From: Heloderma charlesbogerti
Taxonomy: Eukaryota; Chordata; Lepidosauria; Squamata; Helodermatidae
DNA length: 64,000 nucleotides
Reading direction: 5' to 3'
Assembly: GCA_026122225.1 (NCBI GenBank)
Contig: JANEZZ010000983.1
Coordinates: 558,001-622,000, forward strand
Part shown: piece after piece, positions 10,858 through 22,559 of the stretch
Numbering within the stretch: position 1 is the stretch's first letter
How the letters are laid out: every line of letters begins with the position of its first letter
Position numbers and translations under genes: made by a program
Notes under the pieces: generated by a model
Seen by the model: the letters and a program-made list of their open reading frames with translations, nothing else
Told to the model about the DNA's origin: nothing
Databases searched by the model: none

Positions 10858-12082
10858 CTTTAAATGGATGGCATTAGGTTCTTGGCATATCAAGGTAGAC
10901 AGAGCTCCATCCACAATTTTGGCAGTTAGAGAAATTTGGCGTATAATGTCATGTCAATTACAGTTTGATCCATTTTCCCATGCTAAACTGACTTTATGGG
11001 GGAATCCAGATTTAAGAATTGGTAAGAAAATGTTTTTATGGAGGACCTGGACAGATAAAATTATCTTTACCCTGGATCAATTAGTGGGGGTTGATGATGA
11101 GTTTTTGTTATTTTCAACTTTGTGAGATCAATTTGATTTGCCTGCTACAGCAGAATGGCAGTACTTACAATTGAAACATTTGTTGGTATCCAGATTCAGT
11201 CCTGCTGCTTTTACTGCTTCGGAGTCTCCTTCGCTATTGGAAATACTTATTGAAGCTGATCAGATATATCGACTTATGATTCACATTTACAAACATTTAT
11301 TATCAATGAATCAATATGATACAAGTGGTTTACAGCAGGAATGGAGCAGGGAATTGGAACATCCTATTTTATTTAATCAATGGACTGCCTCCCTGGCATT
11401 TGTATCAGACATTTCAAAGGATCTTCGGTTACACCTTATTCAGCAAAAACTTTTGTTTTGCATCTATTGGACGCCACAACATCTTTTTTAATAAAGGCCT
11501 ATCAATTGTTTGAGGTGTAATATAGTCAATGCTTTTCTTATTCATATGTTTTGGAAATGCCCAATGGTTGCCTCCTTTTGGGGGGAAGTTATTATACGGA
11601 CAAACTTTGTATTGGAAAGCTCTTTAATATTTACTGATGTAAATGTTCTTTTAAATTACCTGCTTCTTGGAATGTAACACATGGTTAGCATAAATGGATT
11701 TTTTGCTCCCTTTTGGTTGCTAAAAGACTGATATTACAATATCAGAAGGATAAAAGCTCACTGCCTATAACCCAGTGGACTAAAGACTTAACAACGCTTA
11801 CAACATTTGAAAGAGTGGTATGTAGGCGTAACTTGCAGATGGACTTATATATGGATATTGGGTCTGCTTTTACTGAAGTTTATGTGTAACCTAATTTTTT
11901 CCCTTTTTTTCTTTTGTAATTTTGTACATTGTAATATTTGAAACTGAGAATGTTAGAATATGTTTTATTTTTTCTATTTTTTTCTCTTTCTTTTGTCCTT
12001 TTTTTGGTTTTGTTATGTTTTTGGTTTTGTTTTGTTAAAATTTACAATAAAAAATGGGGAAAAAAGGTTGGGCAAGGCTGGT

Positions 12083-12290
12083 TTAAAGTGAGGAACATGT
12101 GGCCCTCCAGCTGTTTGTTCATTTACAAGTATTTATAAGCCACTTACATCTAAAGATTTCAAAGCAGTATACATGAAGCATCAACACATAAAAAATAAAT
12201 ACAATTGGCTGTGCTGCCTAGGGTTGATGACAAGGGCTGTCCAATGACATCTGGAGGGCCACACATTCTCCACCCCTGGCCTAAAGGTTG
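12083..12290. repeat. Palindromic MITE, family 1-like, interrupted
   Basis: The left end (ATGTGGCCCTCCAGCTG, 12099-) and right end (ACATCTGGAGGGCCACAC, 12249-) are inverted copies, separated by a piece resembling a SINE 3' end (about 12112-12205). Confidence 0.5.
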
Positions 12291-12577
12291 TAATTTCCTG
12301 AAGTAATTTCAATTCAGTAGAACACAACTTCTCAAACTGGAGGTCAGACCTCTTAGGTCAGGCCAGGAGCAAAGGTAGATGGATATTTGGAATAGCATCG
12401 TGGCTAAAGATTTCCCAAAGTTTGTGTCAGCACCCTGCTGAGACTACCAAAAGGGAAGATAAGGGCCCCTGGCTATTCCAGGACAAGTTATTTCTATCTA
12501 CAGGAAGAAGTGGTATGGGGAGAATGATGTGTTGAAGCCAGGGTGGAGGAGTTGTACAGGTGCTGTCTGTCTGATAA
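12291..12577. other. Unassigned sequence
   Basis: No gene or repeat was recognised. Confidence 0.3.
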
Positions 12578-12706
12578 CCTTCCCCAGCCCGGTGCCCTTC
12601 AGATACTTTGAACTACAACTCCCAGCATCCTTGACCCTTGGCCATGCAGTCTGGGGCTGACGGGAGCTGAAGTCTGAACTGTTTGAAGGGCACCAGGCTG
12701 GGGAAG
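12578..12706. repeat. Palindromic MITE, family 1, with a ZNF143-like motif
   Basis: The ends are CCTTCCCCAGCCCGGTGCCC and GGGCACCAGGCTGGGGAAG. The left arm contains ACTACAACTCCCAGCATCC, close to the ZNF143/THAP11 consensus as I know it. Confidence 0.7.
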
Positions 12707-12876
12707 TTTGATGCAGGAAATAGCAAGGGTGAAGCAGTAGCATACTAAGTATCATTTCCACAGGGTAGTGTTATCAAGTACATTATTGATCTCCATGAAC
12801 ATCTGAAGTTGGCGCTGGAACAGTAGTGAACTGAAGCAGGGCACAATAACATTTGGAGTACCAGCATAAGGTTCAC

Positions 12877-12931
12877 TGGTGGTGGTGGTGGTGGTGGTGG
12901 TGGTGGTGGTGGTGGTGGTGGTGGTGGTGGT
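12877..12931. repeat. (TGG)n microsatellite
   Basis: About 18 uninterrupted trinucleotide units are present. A poly-threonine reading on the minus strand is an artefact. Confidence 0.95.
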
Positions 12932-14761
12932 GAAGGACCACAAACTGTAGGATATGATTCAGTTCCCCCTACCTCCCGCTTTGTTGTTGCAATTCTCTAG
13001 TAGGCTAGCTGAGCGGGGTCAGGGGAGCACTTCTGTAAAATGTCCTTCAGCCAGGAGCTGGTCTATTTGGCATCCTTTGGACTTCCATGTGGTGCTACTT
13101 CCCTGCCAGCTGCCCCCACCTAGGTGCTGTCATTCCTGCCCCATCATCCCTTCCAGAGTTCTTGCATGGCACTGGGTGCACCTGTTTCTCTGCAGTTTGG
13201 TGGTTAAGGCAAACTGGTTTCAATAAATTGTACCGGCATTCAGCTATCTGTTGCTTTAAAGAAGGGGCACAGCTAAAGATGGGAAAGGTGGTGCTAACGG
13301 GATGTGGTTAAAAGAGAAGGGGCAGGGCAGGGAAAGTTGCTGTCCTTCAGGTGTTTTTGTACAGAAGAGCATTTCTGCAATAGAAAACTGGAATGTCAGG
13401 GAGAAAGCTAGTCAAGACCCCTTCTCCCAGAAATGTTTTTTTTTTTTTTATGTTCCAGGATTTTTATTTTTATATGAAGGAGCAGTCAATCATATATATG
13501 AACACCCTCCGCCAAGTGGTACAGTCCAGTAACAGGTTTACCAGCCTCAGCTACTGTTTGTAAGAACAGAGCCTGAGATTAAATAGCAGCCATTGCTTCT
13601 TCAATTTGAAGTTTTTCACTCTAGTCAAGAGTTTTGCTGGGGTTTTTAAAAATAACTTATTACATATATGTATTCCATATTTTGTGCTACAAGATTTCAC
13701 ATTGTACAGCACAATCTGATGATGTCATTTTCTAAGTAATGGTAAAGCAAAGGCAGCCAGTTAAAATAAGATTCATATTTTGCATTACACTAGTGTCTAA
13801 GTTGTTTCTACTCTACAACAATTAAACTAATCCATTTTTATCTTGTTAATACAGAACTGTTCCACAAGTTTGTCATGTTTTAAAAACTATTCCAGAGCCT
13901 AATTTCACCCCCAATATGTTTTTCTTCATAGTTCCCACTCTTATTTCTGTCCTTTCAATTCTAGTTCTTCCCATCATTCTCAGATTCTGTCACCCTAATT
14001 ATTTTTACTACCTTTTGACAGAGAATCAATATCTGAATGGCGCATGTGGGAAAGTATCCCGTTTAAAAGGTGTGTATGTGAGAGAGACTGGATTTCTGCA
14101 TTGGGCTGATATGAACATGCCCTTTCTAAGAAACAAGGTATCCCAACCCCCAGCAGTAAAAATTGGTAGAGGTTTGCATGTCTCTCCTCTTTTGTTATAA
14201 TTTCTACAAATATCTGGTGCACTGTTGACTCAGGCGTGCATTAGAAGGGGAGAGCTGTATCTCTGCCAGTCATTTACATTAGGATTTTTTTTTAAAACAA
14301 ACTTGTTTTTGCTATGGTCTTTTGGCTGCCTGGATTAAACTTAAAATAACCTTTGATAACTTTGGAACTATGATTAAATGCTACATAGCAACATTTTTCT
14401 ATGTACAAAACATGGCTATTTTAGATTTGTGCTTTGTCATTTTAAGAAACATAATTGAATAGCCAACCTGATTCCCAGACTAGTTAAAAATGTAATGCTA
14501 CATTATAAATCCACTGTTGTCGCCAATTGGCAAAATATTCTGTCTGTTACGTAACATCTGGAAATTGCAAGTAGTCCAAGAAAACTGAAATATTCTGGAT
14601 TTATTAGTTTATGTTCAAGGCTGTTAAATTTGTCATCAAGAGCCATGATTTTAACATGTTACAACTGATTTTCTGTGTTCAGAAAAACCACACAGTACAA
14701 CCCTCTGGGGATTGTAGCCACTTCAGGATGGATGTGGGAGATCGCATGAGTTCTCAGCTGT
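12932..14761. other. Unassigned intergenic sequence
   Basis: No coding or mobile-element signature was recognised. The region is AT-rich with poly-T and poly-A runs (for example 13437-13449). Confidence 0.35.
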
Positions 14762-14950
14762 ATGATCCCTCACGGTTAGAATGCTAGGTTAGGAGCAGGG
14801 AGACCCAGGTTCAAATCTCCACTCAACCATGGAAATTCAATGGGTGACCTTGGGCTATTCTCATGCCACCTCACAGGGTTGTTGTGAGGATAAAATGGGA
14901 ACAGGGAACTATGTGTTTTGAGTTACTTGGAGGAAGGATTAGTTAGAAAT
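14762..14950 (+). mobile_element. MIR/CORE-type tRNA-derived SINE
   Basis: A B-box-like GGTTCAAATCTCC is followed by TGGGTGACCTTGGGC, CCTCACAGGGTTGTTGTGAGG and ATAAAATGGG in the order typical of MIR/CORE-SINE families. The A box is degenerate. Confidence 0.7.
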
Positions 14951-15858
14951 ATTCATCTTTGTCATCTCTAGTGGTACCATGTTGGGTGGTCAGAGGTATC
15001 CAAAGGAATCTTTGCTGCCTGAGGTGAAGTACAAGATGGCACATCTGCCCATTCCATGTTCAGAAGCTGACTAGACTAACAGTTGAACATTAAACACGAG
15101 GGCAGCAATCTAGCTTAGGAGGCAGTCTGTGTGTCATATACAGCTTTGGGGGCCCCAACAGCTCACCGTCATTCCCCTTCCCCAACACCTGCTGCCTAAG
15201 GCAGGTATCTCATTCTGCCTAACGATAGGGCCAGCACTGTGGGTGTAAGGATATGCTGACATGCTAGGCTCAGTGTGACTTCATCCCATGTGGACTGTGG
15301 GCTTCTCCACATAGTCTAGTATTGTTTTTGCATACCACCCAATCACCATGCGAAAAGTACACTAGCTGGTGTATTTTTGTAAGACTTATCTGCCTCACAA
15401 CTTTGCTTTGCTTTGTTTTGTTTCCTTTGTGTCTGCCTTGGTTCCTCCTCAGTTGAATCAAAAATGTGATAAAGTGTTCATTTCTTCATTGAGGCTTCCT
15501 ATTATTTCCAGGTGAGGCAGCACCTCCATCCCATAGGCTGCTTAAACACTATCTTAAGTAGGCCCTAAGGGGAGAAGGTAAAAGGCCTGTCAGATAACCT
15601 GACTGAGGAGTGCAACATGAAAACACAATAGTATATTTTTAAGCCATCAGCCTATGACAAGCTTTGACGGCAGCCACTCCAAACGTAGTTTTCATTTTCA
15701 CTGTGTATGTGTATTCTTAGTGTTTTTATGGAATATCACATTGGGCACATTTTCATGATGAGGTAATTCCTCAGTATAATAAATAACATAAAGCTAGGAC
15801 AGTTAAAAGAAGCATTACAAGATTTAGGCTTGCTAGTTCCAAGGAAATGGCACATTAA
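14951..15858. other. Unassigned intergenic sequence
   Basis: No gene or clear repeat was recognised. Confidence 0.35.
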
Positions 15859-16270
15859 GGGAGCAATCATATCTAGATAGGCGGTTGCCTCCAAACTCAG
15901 AGGTGACCGCCTAGCCAAAGCAGGGCAGGAGAAGCATGGAGGGGATCGTTCCCTCCGTGCTTCTCCTGCCCTGCTTTTTTGGCTAGACAGCTGATTGCGG
16001 CTGTGTAGCTGCGGGAGGACAGAGCGGGGAAGGAGGCTGCTGTACAACACATAGGATGTGTCGTACAGGCAGTTATGCTCTCCCTGCCCTGGAACGCCCC
16101 CAGCCACGCCCCTTTCCAGCTGCTCTGCGCTGTTCTTGCGAGTGCGGAGAATGGGGTTGTTCCGCGCTGCCTCTGAGGCAGCATGGAAGTGGGTGGAGGT
16201 CAGTTCCTGGAAAACAACATATCCTATGGCTGTCTAGCCTCTGTCTAGCGGCCATAGGATTGCTCGCTCC
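15859..16270. repeat. MITE, family 4 (GGGAGCAATC ends)
   Basis: The left end GGGAGCAATCATATC and right end CATAGGATTGCTCGCTCC are inverted. An internal hairpin is built from GGAGAAGCATGGAGGG (15928-) and CTTCTCCTGCCCTGC (15959-). Related pieces occur at 17140-17256 and 32768-33228. Confidence 0.55.
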
Positions 16271-16346
16271 CAGATCTTACCCTTTTTCCAACTGAAGCTA
16301 AGTAAAAGTAGGTTTTGCAGAACACAGACTTTTTTATAATACAGTA

Positions 16347-17050
16347 GGGGTGTCTCTACATTAGCCAAAGCCCCCGCATCCTTATCGGGGCTTTCTGCTT
16401 TCGGTTTCCCTGCGGGATTAGGAGGGGCTCCTTTACATGGTAGACACATGGTTGAATCGAGGGAGCACCTCCTTCCCTCCCTGGCGTGTGTGCAAAGGAG
16501 TGGGGTGGGGTGGGGAGTCTTGTTTTCATTGCTTAACTTGTACTGTACTGTTTCCTCACAGCCCCCAGGAAAGCTACAACTTATTTCTGAGTAGATGTAA
16601 GATCATGCTGTAAGTCTGCAAACATCAGTGTACTGACTTGGGAGTAAGCCCCATTGAACTTAATGGGGTGCTCTGAATCAACAGAGGATGCTGATTTTGA
16701 GCTTGCTGGGGTGCGGGGATCAGATCTGTCTCCCTTCATTGCAGGGAGGCATTACCCTCTTCTCCCTCCAATCGAAAAATGTGCTCAGGCATTTACATGG
16801 CAGACATGTGGTTCGAACTGAGGAAAGTCCTTCCTTGGCAAGTTCATAGCACTATGCCGGCATGTCATACTGCTGATATCCTGCGGGGGGGTTTTACATT
16901 CCAGCTTATCTCTGATATTTTTGAATGCAGGATAAATGGGAGAAGGTGTGGGAAATGTCCTGGAGGTTCACAACATCATGTAAAGGACCCGCAAACTTCT
17001 GTGAGTAGCCAGTCATGAGCGTGCAATAAATCACTTGTGTAGAGACGCCC
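16347..17050 (+). mobile_element. Harbinger-like MITE, family 3
   Basis: Terminal repeats GGGGTGTCTCTACA and TGTAGAGACGCCC flank about 700 bases without a transposase, and TA precedes and follows the ends. The terminus resembles that of the full Harbinger element at 45403. The first 340 bases match, in opposite orientation, the right part of 30322-31096. Confidence 0.6.
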
Positions 17051-17139
17051 TAGGACTTGCTAGGTAACTCTTAGCTCCTCTGCAGTAAGGGTTGCTGAGC
17101 CTTTGCCTCTGGATCAAAGCAGAAGCTTCAGCTTCCATG

Positions 17140-17256
17140 TAGGTAAGATCAGCAGGACTGTGAGGCAGCGTGAGAGCAGCGGAAGGTTGGTTCCCAGAAA
17201 CCAGCATATCCTATGGCTGTCTAGCCGCTCACTAGCGGCCATAGGATTGCTCCCTC
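17140..17256. repeat. MITE family 4, right-end fragment
   Basis: ATATCCTATGGCTGTCTAGC and GGCCATAGGATTGCTCCC are shared with 16220-16270. Confidence 0.5.
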
Positions 17257-17377
17257 CATCAGTGAAGTCTCTCTGCTATTTCTTTTTAAGTTCCACTGGC
17301 CATTAACTTTTTAGTTGCTTTTCCAACGTAACCAAACATCCTTTACCTGCTGTCAGGCAAAACTCAAAAGGATTGTG

Positions 17378-17839
17378 TAGGGGTGTGCGAAACACTTACC
17401 CCATTCCGGCCAGCAGTCCATGGTGGGGGCGGGAGGCGATCCCTCCCTCCCACCGGAATCCTTCCTGGCCGGCTGTGCTCTGCAGCAAGGCCTCAGAGCT
17501 GCCAGCCAGGGCCGGCCACAGCCGGACTTCTGGCTGCTGTCAGGCTGCGGCCGCCATTTGTGTCCCTGCCTTTTGCCATGATAGGCTACGTAGATGCTTA
17601 CGTAGCCTATCACAGCTTGGCAGGGATGTAAATGGCGGCTGGCGTAGCAGCCGCCATTTGCGGCCGCAGCCTAGCAGCAGCCAGAAGACAACCCAGAGCC
17701 GCTGCCGCCGGAGTCGCCGCCAGGTAGGTCTGTTTCAGGGGGGCGGGGGGGTAGTCCGTTCTGCCACGGACTCCGGGGGCCCGGATTCTAAAGAATCTGG
17801 CCTCACTGGAGTCCGTGGCAGAATTCTCCAACATCCCTA
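17378..17839 (+). mobile_element. Palindromic hAT MITE, copy A (compact form)
   Basis: The ends are TAGGGGTGTGCGAA and ACATCCCTA. The flanks GGATTGTG (17370-17377) and GCATTGTG (17840-17847) are 8-bp TSDs with one mismatch. The core holds a single hairpin H1 (GATAGGCTACGTA arms, 17580-17612) flanked by H2-type arms (GCCGCCATTTG and AAATGGCGGC). A subterminal hairpin (TTCTGCCACGGACTCC and GGAGTCCGTGGCAGAA, 17759-17823) itself encloses GATTCTAAAGAATC. No transposase is present. Confidence 0.8.
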
Positions 17840-18001
17840 GCATTGTGAGGATTTTAACTATTTCAACTAAGTTCAGAGGGAACAAGGAATTCTGGAAGCT
17901 GACATTAGTATCCGTGCTAATTAAAAAGTGCTGGTGCTGCATCCCTGCGAGCCCTGGCTGCACTGCACCACTGCTGCTAAGCTTCCAAGGTTCTCTGGAA
18001 C

Positions 18002-18925
18002 TAGGGATGTACGAAAGTCACTTACCTTTTAACGAAATTTGATTCGAGGTGGGGGGGAGGCGCTCCGTCCCTCCCCCTGAAATTCTGGCCGGGGGGTGGA
18101 GGTGCTCCGTCCCTCCCCCCTGAAATTCTGGCTGGGGGGGAGGCGCTCCATCCCCCCCCCGAATCCTGGCTGGCTGGGTCCGCAAACGGCAGCGGCTGTA
18201 GCCACCGCCGTTTGCGTCCCTGCAGTCAGCCGTGATAGGCTATGTAAATGTTTACGTAGCCTATCACGGCTGATTAAAAAAAAAAAAAAAAGCATGTACG
18301 CAAATGGTGGCGCCCATGGGTGTCGCCATTTGTGTTCCTTATTTTGGCACGTCTAGTCTACATAAACATTTACGTAGACTACGGCGAAAATAAGGGGAAT
18401 GCAAATAGCGTAGACGCGAATAGCGCGAAAATAAGGGGAATGCAAATAGCATAGCATCTACGCTATTTGCGTCCCCCTTGTTTTCACCGTTTTAGTCTAC
18501 GTAAATGTTTATGTAGACTAAGGCATGTCAAAATAAGGAACGCAAATGGCGGTGCCCATGGGTGCTGCCATTTGCGTACGCGCGGGTTTTTTTTTCTTTT
18601 AAATCAGCCGTGATAGGCTACGTAAACATTTACGTAGCCTATCATGGTGTTTTTTAAAAATCTAGCCGTGATAGGCTACGTAAATCTTTACGTAGCCTAT
18701 CACTTTTTTTTTTTTTACTGGAAATGGCGGTGGCGGCAGCCGGTTGGAAGACCGGCCATCGAACCGCCGCCGGAGCCGCCACCACCAGGAAGATTCGCCC
18801 AAGGTAAGTCCCGTCCCGGGGGGTGGGCGGGGGGGTGGCAGACCGTTTCGCCACCGATTTCGGGGGCCAAATGCACTGGCATTCGGCCTCCCCGAGATTC
18901 GTGGCGAAATTCTCTGACATCACTA
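18002..18925 (+). mobile_element. Palindromic hAT MITE, copy B (expanded form)
   Basis: The ends are TAGGGATGTACGAAAG and ACATCACTA, with a perfect 8-bp TSD TCTGGAAC (17994-18001 and 18926-18933). The core contains at least eight hairpins: H2 at 18181-18216, H1 at 18227-18272, H2 at 18299-18334, a TAGTCTACGTA-type hairpin at 18339-18396, an ATAGCG/CGCTAT hairpin at 18395-18477, another TAGTCTAC hairpin at 18481-18535, H2 at 18541-18576 and H1 at 18604-18648 and 18664-18703. Orientation is the same as copy A. Confidence 0.85.
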
Positions 18926-18933
18926 TCTGGAAC

Positions 18934-20701
18934 ACAGTTTGAAAACCAGCAAATTTACTGATCAGATTTACATGTTGCAACACCTCAGCAGAAGTGCTTT
19001 TATAACCATCCTGAATGGAAATTACAATAGAACAATTCAACCCACACAACATCTGTACATCAAATATGCGGGCGGGGGGAGAGTAGGATTGCTTTGACAA
19101 AACCAACCCCCATCGTAACGTGTTTGCACATCTTCAGTGTGCGACTGCATTGTTCATGTGTAAGCTCATATGCGCAGTTGGGTGTTGTATTTTTTGCATA
19201 CAGCAGATGTTCAGCTTGTTGTCATGATCACACTCATCCCATGCTCATTCAGTGTACACGCATTAAGTGGTGTGCCTTCTGTACTAATTTTAAGTTTGAG
19301 AACTTGAAATATAACAAACATTTGACATGTTATTGTCATAAAAATTTTTGAAGTAAACAATGTTGTTTCCTACTTTGGTTGAAAGGTTCATCTGGGGTTT
19401 ATCTGAAGCCAGGGTCATGCCTTACTTTTAGGCAAGCTGAAGTAGAAGAAACCTTACTTTTAGGCAAGGTGAGGTGGTGCATGGCTCAGCTAGTTGCTTT
19501 TAGGATATGATGAAAGGACAGAAAATGGTCAATTATTTAGTTTATTATATTTTTTTACCACTAGGGATTTTCTGCTTCAGACAGAAACCCACAAATTTGG
19601 TTCTCAAAATGAGTTTCAGTTCTTTAGCCATTGTTTTAAATATGCATCTGTATTTAAACTGGCAGTGCTAAATGTTCTTTCACCAGTGTTTCCCATATAG
19701 AGTCTTCCTTTGGACTCCATAAATCTGCTCAAAATGTCTTCATACAAGAACGCTACTTGGTTTGCTCCCATTCATGTTATCAGAGTTGACATGGGAGAAC
19801 TTCCTGCTGGGTCGTGTCTTTTCTCCCTGAAACTGTGTTTCTTTCCATTTCCACAGCAGGATCCTGAGTTTGTTGCCCAGCCCCTTATAAAATTGTTTTG
19901 TTTGATCAGGTGACAGTGGTTAATAAATACTGGCTAGTTCTAGTTCAAAGTGGTTTGGAATTTAGTTCCTGCAGTCTTAACAGATCCCGCCCCCCTCCCG
20001 TTTACAGCTTGATCAGATTGCAAGACTTCCAAATAAAGCTGAAGAAACTAGTTATCTACAGTCTCTACATATATTTCCAGCTGGCTTACAGAGTCCATTA
20101 CTTTTACTCTAAGTAAAGTATTCATAATTGTGCTTCAAATAGGGATGCCTACTTTTTTCTGGCATGGCTCCTGTGCATTTAACAGCTGTTTATGACCAAC
20201 CTGTTATCTTTCTAGACCAGCCTTGCCCAACTTGGGTTCCTCCAGATGTTGCTGTTCTTTTAAAGCAAACTTCCAATAACGTATTTATTTCTTGGCAGAA
20301 CTGAATAAAAATTGCAAGGATAGTTGCCCCTTCTGAGAGGTTCAAGCCTGCCAAGTTTCAGATTTATATATTCAGGACTATTTGTGCAATGAGGCCTTTA
20401 CAGTTGTGTGTGTGTGTGCGTGGGTGGGGGCTTTCCAAAATGAATGCACTTATCCCCAGATGTTCTTTGTGGGCAAATGTCATGAAAATGGCATACAGCA
20501 TGGTACTGGCTAGAAACCCTGCAAACTTTCAGGAGGATAGATGCAGTGGCTTCAGTGGAAAGGGAGTTTTCAAATTCTTTGCAGGTGATTCATTTTCCCT
20601 TCCATCCCTCTATGGGTTTCGTTTCCGCAATTTGTATGAAAATAGCATACACCATAGAGGTGTTTCTAGGAAGGAAACCTGTAAATCTTCAGAAAGATAG
20701 G
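18934..20701. other. Unassigned intergenic sequence
   Basis: No gene was recognised. A short family-1 MITE end lies at 20218-20256 and a (GT)n run at 20405-20418. Confidence 0.35.
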
Positions 20702-21650
20702 GATTGTGAAGAGTTCCAGAAGGATCTCTCCAAACAGAGTGAATGGGCATCAAAATGGCAAATGCAGTTCATTGTAAGCAAGTGTAAAGTGATGTATGGT
20801 GGGGCAAAAAATCCCAACTGATGGGATCTGAGCTAGCGGTGACTGACAAAGAAAAAGATCTTAGGGTTGTGGTAGACAGCTCGATGAAAGTGTCAAACCA
20901 GTGTGTGGCTGATGTGAAAAAGACAAACTCTGTGTTAGGCATAATTAGGAAAGGAATTGAGAACAAAACTGCCAATATCATACTCTCCCTATACAAATCT
21001 ATGTTGTGACCACATTTGGAATACTGTGTACAGTTCTAGTCACAGCACCTAATTTTTTTTTTTTTTTAAAGTTGGGAAAAATGCAGGAAAGGGCAACTAA
21101 AATGATCAAGGGGCTGGAGCAACTCCCTTGTGAGGGAAGGTTACAACAGCTGGGATTGTTTAGCTTGGAAAAAGGCAAGTAAGGGGAGACATGATAGAGG
21201 TGAACAAAATTATCCATGGTGTGGAGAATGTGGATAGGAGACATTTTTCTCTCTCTCTCATAATACTAGAATCCAGGATCATCCCATGAAGCTGATTGGT
21301 GGGAGATTCAGGACAGATAAAAGGAAGTACTTCTTCACACAGAGCATAGTTAAACTGTGGAATTCACTACCACAAGATGTAGTGGTGGCCACCAATTTGG
21401 ATGGCTTTAAAAGGGGGGTGGGCAAATTCCTGGACAGGAGACTATCAATGGCTATATGCTACCTCCATTATCAGAGGCAGTATGCCTATGTACACCAGTT
21501 GCTGGAGAACATGGGCAGTAGGATGCTGTTGCACTCATGCCCTGCTTGTGGGTTTCCCGTAGGCAGCTGTTTGGCCACTGTGTGAACAGAATGCTGGACT
21601 AGATGGACCCCTTGCTCTGATCCAGAATGGCTCGTCTTATGTTCTTATGA
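20702..21650 (+). mobile_element. CR1/L2-type LINE, 3' part
   Basis: The pieces of reading frame carry the reverse transcriptase C-terminal landmarks SKCKVM, GSELAVTDKEKDL, VVVDSSMKVSNQC, NIILSLYKSML, then GGRFRTDKRKYFFTQS and LWNSLPQDVV. Stops and frameshifts (for example TGA at 20819-20821 and at 21007-21009) mark it as dead. It ends with GATCCAGAATGGCT-CTTATGTTCTTATG, the 3' terminus seen in reverse at 35755. It retains the uninterrupted sequence into which BovB inserted in the related copy (AAAATGATCAAG, 21099-21110). Confidence 0.75.
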
Positions 21651-22134
21651 ATGGGCTAGGGAGACAGGTGAATAAAAAACAGTTTAAAACCAATAGGCAC
21701 CAACGTCACAGAAAGTGCAATAAGACAAGTGTGGATGATGGATGTGGAGCATAGAGAGGCAGAAGCAGAAGGACTTGAAAATCAAGTATTTTTCAAGCAT
21801 GTACCCAGGTCCCACAGACTCCACAAAAACTCTTTTAATGTTTCTGCTGGGAAAGAGAACTTGCAAGGAGCACAGAACTCAGATACAGTCCTGTGATGTA
21901 TGAATTCAACATCCCTGCCCCAAAGCACTGGGATTGGAGAGCCCTGATGAAACCATCCACTGGGATTAGAAGCTAAAGCTGACAGTCACAAAGCTATGCC
22001 TTCTGCACTCCTTCTCCCCTCTCCCTACCCTGGTGTTTTTCTTATGCAGAGAGCTTAGGGAGGAATGTATCTGTTTATGCAGACACAAGGGGTTGTATCC
22101 AATGGTGTCATTCTGCTAGCACATATGACTTTGT
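21651..22134. other. Unassigned intergenic sequence
   Basis: No coding or repeat signature was recognised. Confidence 0.35.
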
Positions 22135-22142
22135 GGTAGCAC

Positions 22143-22552
22143 TAGGGATGCTGGAGAAATTTGAGATGGACAAAATTGAGCTCGGATTTCTAAGAATCCA
22201 ACCTGCAAAATCCACTGCAGAGCGGCCCCCTCAGGCCGTGCAGAGTCCTTGGACTTCTGGACTTTTTTTTTTTTTTTAAACTTCCCCATATTTTATGCAT
22301 ATTTATTTGTAAGAAAACACACAAGTTTCTGCTGAAGAGAAGTTGAATGGAATGGGGGACGATATGCTAAATGTTACGTACTAAGGTAAATTATATAAAT
22401 CGTTACGAAGCTTCTTTTGTAATTATTTGCGTATTTTTCCACATGACGAAAGAATAATTTGTATCCGTCTGTGAGCAGACGACCGAACAAAAGGCAGCTG
22501 ACAATCTGCAAAACACAGATGGAGCAGATTTTACACTGTCCGTACATTCCTA
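22143..22552 (+). mobile_element. Non-autonomous hAT element with perfect 8-bp TSD
   Basis: The ends TAGGGATG and CATTCCTA are flanked by identical GGTAGCAC (22135-22142 and 22553-22560). The 410-base interior is AT-rich with no transposase and lacks the H1/H2 hairpins of the palindromic hAT family, so it is a separate family sharing the terminal motif. Confidence 0.75.
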
Positions 22553-22559
22553 GGTAGCA

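Larger units (their letters stand above)
9145..12066 (+). mobile_element. 5'-truncated L1-type LINE, ORF2 C-terminal region and 3' UTR, with a nested hAT
   Basis: Translations match the C-terminal part of L1 ORF2: FFWDFSPPRISLKRMQLP, GGRFGFPDLTMYHWA before the nested hAT, and SLLEILIEADQ and IYWTPQHLF after it. Stops and frame changes mark it as dead. It ends in a T-rich 3' UTR and an AATAAAAAATGGGG-type tail. The flanks GTTGGGCAAGGTTG (9131-9144) and GTTGGGCAAGGCTG (12067-12080) form a 14-bp TSD with one mismatch. The hAT at 9390-10857 sits inside the ORF2 remnant; without it the L1 is about 1.45 kb. Confidence 0.75.

Noticed and set aside
12752..12943. Poly-threonine protein
   Set aside because: It is the minus-strand reading of a (TGG)n microsatellite.
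17373..17840. 155-codon and 117-codon frames on opposite strands
   Set aside because: They are produced by the GC-rich palindromic hAT copy A and mirror each other.
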